Notes under the pieces: model-generated
What the model saw: the letters and a program-made list of their open reading frames with translations, nothing else
What the model was told of the DNA's origin: nothing
Databases searched by the model: none
Program-made: the position numbers and the translations under genes
From: Oscillospiraceae bacterium
GTDB taxonomy: Bacteria; Bacillota; Clostridia; Oscillospirales; Oscillospiraceae
Length of the DNA: 5,667 bases
Direction: 5' to 3'
Assembly (NCBI GenBank): GCA_017539635.1
Contig: JAFYCQ010000268.1
Span: 1-5,667, forward strand
Part shown: positions 1 to 5,290 of the stretch, piece after piece
Numbering within the stretch: position 1 is the stretch's first letter
Layout: each line of letters begins with the position of its first letter

Positions 1-363
1 CAGAACCCCGTGATGAACTTCGTCGGCCCCTACGCCTCCGGCGATTACAACGCCCTGGTGGAGGCGGAGGGCAAGGATAACGCCAAAATCACCATCGAAT
101 GCGGCGACCCCGCCTGGCCCGATTACAGCTGGGTCATGAGCGGCCCCTTCGATACGGACACGCTGACCGTAAATTACACGAACTGCGTCATGACAAGCTA
201 CAACTGGACGGATATAAACACCCTGCCGGGCTCGAAGGTGGAATACGAAAACGGCGAGGGCCGGGTCGAATTTGACGCCGAAAAGCTCACCTTTACATGG
301 CGCAACGACAATTCCGACTGGGAGGACGTGGTTTTTGAGTGGTCCTTCGAGCCGGACGAATGA
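1..363 (+). CDS. C-terminal part of a secreted-type protein of unknown function (5' end outside window)
   Basis: The reading frame is open from base 1 to the TGA at 361-363, giving 120 residues with no stop, so the gene begins upstream of the window. The protein is acidic, rich in Asp, Glu, Trp, Tyr and Asn, with alternating hydrophobic residues typical of a beta-sheet domain. By eye it resembles the last ~112 residues of the lipoprotein encoded at 3135-5243. Both have a start like F-(V/L)-G, then a beta strand, a W-x-(L/M)-x-G type strand, an acidic L-x-(Y/V)-x-(Y/D) strand, then a 'Y/E-N-G-E' turn and an ending with (T/C)-W-(R/H)-N-D. I infer it is the C-terminal domain of a paralogous surface lipoprotein, but the signal peptide would lie off the window. 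Its stop overlaps ATGA at 360-363 with a possible start of the next gene, which suggests co-transcription. I do not recognise a named family, and the function is unknown. Confidence 0.8.
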   Translation, partial: QNPVMNFVGPYASGDYNALVEAEGKDNAKITIECGDPAWPDYSWVMSGPFDTDTLTVNYTNCVMTSYNWTDINTLPGSKVEYENGEGRVEFDAEKLTFTWRNDNSDWEDVVFEWSFEPDE

Positions 364-398
364 TCCGTACCGCGCTGACCGCTGCTGCTGGTGATGAT

Positions 399-1367
399 AT
401 GAAAGAAATATCCATAAACGAACTTCGCCCCGTAAAGATCGGACAGACGGAAAATCCGGAGGCCGGGACGGGCTGCACCGTTTTCATCTGCGAGGAGGGC
501 ATGAAAGCCGGCCTGGACGTCCGGGGCGGAGGCCCCGCTTCCAGAGAAAGCCAGCTCCTCGATCCTCTGACGGCGTCCCGGGCGATACACGGCATAGTCC
601 TTTCCGGCGGCAGCGCTTTCGGGCTTTCCGCCGCCGGCGGAGTCATGCGGTATCTGGAAGAGCGGGGCATCGGGTATGACGTGGGCGTAACCAAGGTGCC
701 CTTAGTCGTCCAGTCCTCTCTCTTCGACCTCACCGCGGGCGACGGCTTCGTCCGCCCGGACGAGGCCATGGGATTTAAGGCGGCTATGCTCGCCGCAGAA
801 GCGCCAAATTACAAGGACGGCAATTTCGGCGCGGGCTGCGGCGCCGCCGTGGGAAAGCTGGGGGGCATGGCCACCTGCATGAAAACCGGCATGGGCAGCT
901 TTGCAGTTCAGACAGGTGATTTGAAGATCGGCGCCGTTGTGGCGCTGAACGCACTGGGGGATATTTTCGACTGGAAGACGGGAAAGCAGATAGCCGGGCT
1001 TTTAACGGAGGACAAAAAGTCCTTCCGGGGCTCCTCGGAAATGCTCGCCTCCCAGACGGGGGCGGCGGAAAACCGCTTTACGGGCAACACTACCCTGGGC
1101 GTCATAATAACTAACGCGGATTTTGAAAAGCCCGCCCTCTGCAAAATAGCGGGAATGGGCCACGACGGCTACGCCCGTTCGATCCGCCCCGTTCACACCT
1201 CCTATGACGGCGACAGCATTTACGCCGTCTCAGCAGGATGCGTAAAGGCGGACATGGATGCGGTGGGAACTCTGGCCTCTGAGGTCATCGGCGAGGCGAT
1301 AAAAAGAGCCGTAATGGGCGCTGAGAGCGCTTACGGCTTCCCCGCGGCAAGAGATCTGGGTTTTTGA
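399..1367 (+). CDS. P1 family (S58, DmpA-like) self-processing aminopeptidase
   Basis: This 322-residue protein matches what I know of the P1/DmpA family (MEROPS S58), whose members are made as one chain and cut themselves into alpha and beta subunits, freeing a catalytic Ser or Thr. Relatives include DmpA (L-aminopeptidase/D-amidase), BapA (beta-peptidase) and ThnT. Visible hallmarks are the start-proximal ATGCTV-like segment (EAGTGCTVFI), DVRGGGPASRE at 41-50, LSGGSAFGLSAAGGVMRYLEERGIGYDVGV at 68-97 and KIGAVVALNALGD at 176-188. The motif GNTTLGVIITNA at 229-240 places the predicted cut between Asn230 and Thr231. Length is about normal for the family. I prefer the ATG at 399 because it starts with MKEISINELRPVKIG, as in clostridial relatives. 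An in-frame ATG at 360 overlaps the previous stop (ATGA) and would add 13 residues. Neither start has a clear Shine-Dalgarno sequence, so coupling to upstream translation is likely. No signal peptide is seen, so it is probably cytoplasmic. The true substrate cannot be read from sequence. Confidence 0.9.
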   Translation: MKEISINELRPVKIGQTENPEAGTGCTVFICEEGMKAGLDVRGGGPASRESQLLDPLTASRAIHGIVLSGGSAFGLSAAGGVMRYLEERGIGYDVGVTKVPLVVQSSLFDLTAGDGFVRPDEAMGFKAAMLAAEAPNYKDGNFGAGCGAAVGKLGGMATCMKTGMGSFAVQTGDLKIGAVVALNALGDIFDWKTGKQIAGLLTEDKKSFRGSSEMLASQTGAAENRFTGNTTLGVIITNADFEKPALCKIAGMGHDGYARSIRPVHTSYDGDSIYAVSAGCVKADMDAVGTLASEVIGEAIKRAVMGAESAYGFPAARDLGF

Positions 1368-1371
1368 TTAT

Positions 1372-1376
1372 GGGAG
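1372..1376 (+). promoter_or_regulatory. Ribosome binding site of the DUF4003-like gene
   Basis: GGGAG lies 7 bases before the ATG at 1384, inside the 16-base gap after the peptidase stop. It supports this start and independent translation initiation within the same transcript. Confidence 0.6.
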
Positions 1377-1383
1377 TGCAGTA

Positions 1384-2373
1384 ATGGATACACAGCTTCA
1401 AAGGCTCTGTGAGCTTCAGATAGAAAACGAGATGATCGTAAGGAAAGCGGCTTTTCTTGAGCTGGAGGATCTGGCAAAGATGGGGGCTCTTTTCTACACC
1501 GCAAAGGGCTGGACGGCAAACGCGGATACGATAAAGGCGTCCAAGGAGATACTGAAGCGGAAAACAGGAATTTTCTCCAATTTCCGGGGCTCCCTGCAAT
1601 ACGCCATCCAGGTGAAGATGTCCCTGGAGGCAGACCCGGAGACCTGGCTCGACGACGTCCTTTCAATTTATCATAAACTGGTGGAGGGGCGGAAGCTTCC
1701 TGGAGAGATACTGGCCATGACGGCCATAACTATTTATGAACAGGGGCGGGGAAAGGATATCGACAGGGTGATAGCCGATACCAAAGAGGCCTACGCGGCA
1801 ATAAAAAAGGCCCACAAATTCCTTACCGACGAATCCGATATGTCCTTTATAGCGCTCATGGTAATGAGCGGAAAGGACGTTTACAAAACGGTGGAGGAGG
1901 TCGAAACCCTCTACCTGGCCCTCAAGGACCGCTTCCGAATGCCGTCCGACACGGCCCAGTCCGCGGCTCTGGTGCTCTCCATGAGCGGGAAACCCGCAAA
2001 CGAGAAGGCGGAGGCCTTCGTTAAGCTCTATGAGACGCTGAGGGCAGAAAAGCACGGCACCTCCAAGGGCAAGCCCATGTCGATCTACGCGGCCTTTGCG
2101 GACGTGGATACTCCCCTTGCCGAGCTGGCCTCGGAGATAGGCGAGGCGGACGACTGGCTCAAAACACAAAAGGGCTACGGCGTCTTTTCCAATTCGGACA
2201 TAAGGCATGTCATGGCCGCCACGCTGGTCCTGCAGCGGCATGAGGCGGAAAAACCGTCCCCGAAAGGCAAGGAGGCCGCATCCGTTGTCTCCCAGGTGCT
2301 GGCTGAGGACATCATCCTTACTGTAATCCTGCTTATAGTCATCTCTATAAACGCTCAAAACGCAGCGCTTTGA
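1384..2373 (+). CDS. DUF4003-like family protein, helical repeat protein of unknown function
   Basis: The 329-residue product resembles, from memory, the DUF4003 family of Firmicutes, which has about this length and no known function. Visible marks are the segment GIFSNFRGSLQYAIQ at 62-76 and a run of helical repeats. Residues 96-255 divide into four units of about 40 residues, each opening with a Tyr (Y96, Y137, Y177, Y216) and often carrying an Ala/Met-rich second helix such as SFIALMVMSGKD (154-165) and QSAALVLSMSGKP (192-204). This suggests an alpha-solenoid that could bind a partner. The C-terminus ends with a short strongly hydrophobic stretch (310-322, IILTVILLIVISI), too short for a sure membrane span. 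There is no signal peptide. The ATG at 1384 has a GGGAG Shine-Dalgarno and follows the peptidase by 16 bases, so an operon is likely. The TGA stop lies inside the 8-bp duplicated target of the adjoining mobile element, yet the reading frame appears complete. Confidence 0.85.
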   Translation: MDTQLQRLCELQIENEMIVRKAAFLELEDLAKMGALFYTAKGWTANADTIKASKEILKRKTGIFSNFRGSLQYAIQVKMSLEADPETWLDDVLSIYHKLVEGRKLPGEILAMTAITIYEQGRGKDIDRVIADTKEAYAAIKKAHKFLTDESDMSFIALMVMSGKDVYKTVEEVETLYLALKDRFRMPSDTAQSAALVLSMSGKPANEKAEAFVKLYETLRAEKHGTSKGKPMSIYAAFADVDTPLAELASEIGEADDWLKTQKGYGVFSNSDIRHVMAATLVLQRHEAEKPSPKGKEAASVVSQVLAEDIILTVILLIVISINAQNAAL

Positions 2374-2377
2374 TGAA
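2370..2377 (+). repeat. Left copy of 8-bp target site duplication TTGATGAA
   Basis: TTGATGAA lies immediately outside the left terminal inverted repeat and recurs exactly outside the right one (3063-3070). Its TGA at 2371-2373 is the stop codon of the DUF4003-like gene. An 8-bp duplication is known for several transposase families, such as IS256, ISL3, IS1595 and IS66, so it does not identify the source by itself. Confidence 0.75.
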
Positions 2378-2403
2378 GTCTCTGTCCTAGATGATAGTTG
2401 ATG
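2378..2403 (+). repeat. Left terminal inverted repeat of the element
   Basis: These 26 bases pair with the reverse complement of 3037-3062. They differ only at positions 1 (G/C), 16 (G/A) and 25 (T/C) and share the 14-base run TCTCTGTCCTAGAT. Confidence 0.85.
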
Positions 2404-2464
2404 ATGATTCTATTTGAATAAAAAAACATAAATGCAAATTGAAGCCATTATAACAACACACATC

Positions 2465-2473
2465 GGGGAGGTG
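2465..2473 (+). promoter_or_regulatory. Strong ribosome binding site of the element-borne gene
   Basis: GGGGAGGTG ends 5 bases before the ATG at 2479, with the GGAGG core 7 bases away. This is nearly the full anti-16S complement and fixes the start of the 153-residue gene. A -10-like TATAAC sits at 2449-2454, but no matching -35 is seen, so the promoter is unsure. Confidence 0.75.
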
Positions 2474-2478
2474 TATTT

Positions 2479-2940
2479 ATGTTTGAAAAGAGAAGACGAG
2501 AAAAGGAAATGCGAAAGAAGGCAGACCAAGATGCTCAAGGCATATACAGAATTGTTAATACAATACTACATCACTATCCTATTGGGCTCTCTGTTTTTGA
2601 GCATATCGCATATTACACGCTTGCAGTTGCCTATGGGAATGTACTTGGGCGATATCCTGACGATGAGTTAGTCCATTTACGAAATAAACTGTATTTCTCG
2701 AATATTAACAGCGGAAGCTCTGCAAGTCGCGGGATGTTTGGAATACAATATGACCAGATATTATCAAACCATTTTTCCATGCTACGAGCAAACGAAAAGC
2801 TGGATTTATTACCTATAATCAAGAGTGTTATCAACCAGAATAACGAGATTTTTCCTGAGAATCCAAAAAGTGCAGAACAAAATGAACTGGTATTCATTTG
2901 CGATATCTATACAAAAGCGTTTGAGAGCTTTATTTCTTGA
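2479..2940 (+). CDS. Unrecognised 153-residue protein carried by the transposable element
   Basis: I do not recognise this protein. It opens with a strongly basic, charged stretch (FEKRRREKEMRKKADQD, residues 2-18) that could be a helix or a nucleic-acid contact. A mixed hydrophobic region with aromatic residues follows (about 23-60, with HHYPIGLSVFEHIAYYTLAVAYG). The rest is polar and probably helical, with IIKSVINQNNEIF around 113-125 and a C-terminal helix near FICDIYTKAFESF. There is no signal peptide, clear membrane segment or transposase signature. The start is supported by an excellent Shine-Dalgarno. Base composition is AT-rich, unlike the genes on either side, which fits arrival with the element. 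Being the only gene between the inverted repeats, it is a passenger gene. Possible roles such as accessory transposition factor, regulator or defence/toxin cannot be told apart from sequence. That it is a real translated gene is likely; its function is unknown. Confidence 0.75.
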   Translation: MFEKRRREKEMRKKADQDAQGIYRIVNTILHHYPIGLSVFEHIAYYTLAVAYGNVLGRYPDDELVHLRNKLYFSNINSGSSASRGMFGIQYDQILSNHFSMLRANEKLDLLPIIKSVINQNNEIFPENPKSAEQNELVFICDIYTKAFESFIS

Positions 2941-3036
2941 TGAAAAAAAAGTATCTGAAAAATAGGTTTATTGTTACTATCGTGATAAAATGTGAATTGA
3001 AATTGCATATCCTAACGTATTTTGTATTGTTATTTG

Positions 3037-3062
3037 CGTCAACTATTATCTAGGACAGAGAG
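3037..3062 (-). repeat. Right terminal inverted repeat of the element
   Basis: It is the inverted partner of 2378-2403 with 23 of 26 positions matching. It ends exactly where the right TTGATGAA copy begins, 14 bases before the -35 box of the lipoprotein promoter. Confidence 0.85.
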
Positions 3063-3070
3063 TTGATGAA
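3063..3070 (+). repeat. Right copy of 8-bp target site duplication TTGATGAA
   Basis: Identical to 2370-2377 and directly adjacent to the right inverted repeat. Removing the element plus one copy restores a short intergenic stretch between the DUF4003-like gene and the lipoprotein promoter. Confidence 0.75.
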
Positions 3071-3076
3071 AAGCCT

Positions 3077-3105
3077 TTGAACCACCCCTTAATAACTGAT
3101 ATAAT
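3077..3105 (+). promoter_or_regulatory. Housekeeping (SigA-type) promoter of the lipoprotein gene, extended -10
   Basis: The -35 box TTGAAC is at 3077-3082 and the -10 box TATAAT at 3100-3105, with a 17-base spacer. A TG at 3097-3098 makes it an extended -10 (TGATATAAT). This is near consensus and predicts a transcript start around 3112, giving a short leader before the AGGAGG at 3123. It should serve the lipoprotein and the downstream dipeptidase. It lies outside the mobile element, so it was probably present before the insertion. Confidence 0.8.
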
Positions 3106-3122
3106 AAAACCAAAATAAAAAC

Positions 3123-3128
3123 AGGAGG
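3123..3128 (+). promoter_or_regulatory. Ribosome binding site of the lipoprotein gene
   Basis: A perfect AGGAGG sits 6 bases before the ATG at 3135. A second ATG follows at 3138, so the protein begins Met-Met-Lys-Lys or Met-Lys-Lys; either leaves the signal peptide intact. Confidence 0.85.
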
Positions 3129-3134
3129 AAAAAC

Positions 3135-5243
3135 ATGATGAAAAAAGTAATCGCCTTACTGCTCTGCCTGCTGCTGATCACCGCGCTGGCCGGCTGCGGC
3201 AGCAAGCCGGAAACGCCGGCCGAGCCCGAAAAGGCGCCCGCGCCGTCCCCGGCCCCGGAGCCGGAACCGGAAAAAGCGACCGGGGGCGTCTTTTCTCCCG
3301 ACGGCAGCGTCATTTTCGAGAAGGACGGCCTTAAAGTCACCACCGCGGGAATGGACTATGCCGACGGCCTGCCAATTATCCTGACGGACATCGAGAACTC
3401 GGGCGACGAGGACGCCTATTTAGGCGTTGCTCACGGCGCCGTAAACGGCTTTATGACCGAAACCTACCTCATCGGCTTCAAAGATTTCGATGAAGATGAT
3501 GAGTATTACGGCTACGACTACAGCTACGACCAGACCATCCCGGCCGGCGAGACGGTCCGCTGCGCCCTGGGCTACAACGACTTCGGAGCCGGCATCGACC
3601 TCTCCACACTGGCCGAGCTGGCGTTTTACTTCACCCTTGCCGAGGACGACACGAGCTGGCCCGACTACACCAGCGAGCTTGTGACGATCAAGACCGGCGA
3701 AGAGGTGCCCGAAGTCGATATCTCAGAGCTGGGCAACGTTGTCATCGACAACGACAAAATGCTTCTGGTGCTGGGCGACCAGGATTACGACCACTACTAC
3801 GGCCCCACTGTCAATGTTTACATGGAGAACAAAACCGACGGCTTCCTCGGCATTTCGGCGGAGACCGCCGAGGCGGACGGCGTTGCCTGCGATTACATTT
3901 TCGGCACCACCTATGCCGGGCCCCACATGCGCTGCGCCGGGTTCATGTCCTTTGACGGCGAAATGAGCGAAATGAAGGGCTTTGAGGACTTCTCTGTTGT
4001 ATATACCCTCTATGAAGCAGACACCTATGACGGCCTTAATGACGTAGATGAAGTGACCCTCGACCCCGTCAGCGTCAAGTATCCCCCGCAGATCTGGGGC
4101 GAATACGAAAACGGCGGCCTCACCATGGAGATAAAGCCCAGGTGCAACGACCTCGTCACCGTTGAGACCCCGAAGAACGACGCAGACGGCATCCTCTTTA
4201 CCGTGTCTGAGACCGCCTCTCTGGAGGCCGGCGGCTATGAGGGCGCGGGCTGGCTCTACTCAATAGGCAGGCTCAGCGAGGACGAGCTCCACGAAAAGCT
4301 CTGCTACGACATGTCCGGCGCGGAAGTTTTCGCAAAGGATAATGAGGGCAATTATTACATGTACTATCATCCCACCGACGTGCGCTATGACCGCGCCACG
4401 GTGGAAGAGATGCAGCGCGACGCCGGCCAGTGGACCATGCTCTGCGAGTGGGCCGACAGCATGAAGGACAGGATCTGCGAGGCCAACGAGCTGGAATATG
4501 AGTCCTTCGGCAATTCCGAGCTGGATATGCTCGTGGCCCGCGCCGCCTGGATGAAGGACGCAAAAGCCACCATAACCTTCCTGGAGCCCTACGGCACCGT
4601 GGAGATTTCGGGTGTGGACGGCACGCCCTATGCCGATTTCATTCTCCACAGCTATTTCCAGGAGGACTGGGAAGGAGTGCTCGAGGTCCCGGACGGCGAA
4701 TACATGGTAATGAACCTCCCGGAAGAGGACGCGAGGATAGACTTCTTCTTCGGCGATCCCTCCATGGCCCGCGTGACGATGAACGGCGATGAGCGGCTCT
4801 ATCAGGCGGGTTGGTATGACAACAGCATCAGCTGCGCCGAGGCCGTGCACGGCTGGTATTACGCGGCTGCCGAAAAGGCTGGACTTAAAGAGGCGGATAA
4901 CTTCTTTGACGACTTTTTGGGCGACTGGCACGAGAAGATCGCCGGACGCGGCACTCTGTCTATCGAAAAGAGCGTAGCCCCCGACAAGGTGAAGATCTAC
5001 GCCCGCTGGCCCGCCAGCGCCTTTGAGGTGGCCGAGTGGAACCTCGTCGGAACTATAGAGGAGGGAGAGCTCTACTATGACAACGGCGAATACGAGGTCA
5101 TCGAGTACAGCGAAAACGGCGAAAGCTGGACCAACGACTGGAGCGAAGAAGAAAGCGGTCACTTCTACTTAAACGGCAGCGGCGAGCTGTGCTGGCACAA
5201 CGACAGCTTAGAGGGCGAAGAAGACAGCGTTTTCGTCCGCTGA
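3135..5243 (+). CDS. Large multidomain surface lipoprotein of unknown function
   Basis: This 702-residue protein has a clear lipoprotein signal: two Lys, a Leu-rich core (5-18) and the lipobox LAGC with Cys21 as the lipidated residue, so it should be anchored outside the membrane. A Pro/Glu/Ala tether follows (about 25-48). Two similar beta-rich domains come next (about 57-187 and 199-316). Each has an I/V-x-(D/E)-(K/N)-D opening, a strand ending near a conserved (E)N-x-(S/T)-x-(D/E) turn, an aromatic middle section and a closing (F)-x-(V/L)-Y/F-x-L strand, reminiscent of Ig-like repeats in clostridial lipoproteins. Region 319-585 is unrecognised and includes a helical part (424-476) and more beta segments. 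The last ~112 residues (from about 589) resemble the protein ending at 363. The chain is very acidic, and I see no catalytic motif. Its promoter is just upstream, and a VanX-type dipeptidase gene follows after 47 bases. A binding, scaffold or stress-sensing role at the envelope is possible but unproven. Confidence 0.85.
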   Translation: MMKKVIALLLCLLLITALAGCGSKPETPAEPEKAPAPSPAPEPEPEKATGGVFSPDGSVIFEKDGLKVTTAGMDYADGLPIILTDIENSGDEDAYLGVAHGAVNGFMTETYLIGFKDFDEDDEYYGYDYSYDQTIPAGETVRCALGYNDFGAGIDLSTLAELAFYFTLAEDDTSWPDYTSELVTIKTGEEVPEVDISELGNVVIDNDKMLLVLGDQDYDHYYGPTVNVYMENKTDGFLGISAETAEADGVACDYIFGTTYAGPHMRCAGFMSFDGEMSEMKGFEDFSVVYTLYEADTYDGLNDVDEVTLDPVSVKYPPQIWGEYENGGLTMEIKPRCNDLVTVETPKNDADGILFTVSETASLEAGGYEGAGWLYSIGRLSEDELHEKLCYDMSGAEVFAKDNEGNYYMYYHPTDVRYDRATVEEMQRDAGQWTMLCEWADSMKDRICEANELEYESFGNSELDMLVARAAWMKDAKATITFLEPYGTVEISGVDGTPYADFILHSYFQEDWEGVLEVPDGEYMVMNLPEEDARIDFFFGDPSMARVTMNGDERLYQAGWYDNSISCAEAVHGWYYAAAEKAGLKEADNFFDDFLGDWHEKIAGRGTLSIEKSVAPDKVKIYARWPASAFEVAEWNLVGTIEEGELYYDNGEYEVIEYSENGESWTNDWSEEESGHFYLNGSGELCWHNDSLEGEEDSVFVR

Positions 5244-5290
5244 GATAACCCCATGGGGAAAAGCGGCACGGCAGCCGGAAGAGGATAATG

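Larger units (their letters stand above)
2378..3062. mobile_element. Non-autonomous 685-bp transposable element carrying one gene and no transposase
   Basis: The island is bounded by 26-bp imperfect inverted repeats (2378-2403 and 3037-3062; 23 of 26 bases pair when one is reverse-complemented). These in turn are directly flanked by the 8-bp direct repeat TTGATGAA. The exact abutment of both repeats in register is the usual footprint of cut-and-paste transposition. Its interior is clearly AT-rich compared with the GC-rich genes on both sides and uses different codons, consistent with transfer. The only plausible gene inside is the 153-residue ORF at 2479-2940, which shows no transposase features such as a recognisable DDE pattern or helix-turn-helix. 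I infer movement in trans by a transposase elsewhere in the genome, as for MITEs or passenger-gene elements. The repeats begin GTCTCTGTCC / CTCTCTGTCC; I cannot assign them to a named IS family from memory. Confidence 0.75.

Noticed and set aside
1663..2358. Antisense open frame (231 codons) opposite the DUF4003-like gene
   Set aside because: It is fully covered by the sense gene, resembles no family I know, and is expected by chance from codon bias.
2432..2671. 79-codon + strand frame overlapping the start of the passenger gene
   Set aside because: It has no Shine-Dalgarno at its start and is in a different frame from the gene at 2479, which has an excellent one.
2432..3012. Subterminal inverted similarity in the element (ATGCAAATT near 2432 against AATTGCAT near 3001)
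   Set aside because: The match needs a gap and is very short in AT-rich sequence, so chance explains it.
3003..3030. Possible outward promoter in the right end of the element (TTGCAT, 16 bp, TATTGT)
   Set aside because: The -10 box matches only four of six consensus bases in AT-rich DNA where such matches are common, and a far better promoter lies just outside at 3077-3105.
4260..5162. Long antisense open frame (300 codons) opposite the lipoprotein gene
   Set aside because: It lies wholly within a well-supported gene, has low-complexity His/Val/Ala-rich composition typical of the reverse of GC-rich acidic coding DNA, and has no supporting ribosome binding site or family match.
5249..5258. 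Perfect palindrome CCCCATGGGG just after the lipoprotein stop
   Set aside because: The arms are only five bases with no room for a loop, and no T-run follows, so it is not a convincing terminator; the dipeptidase gene starts 32 bases later.
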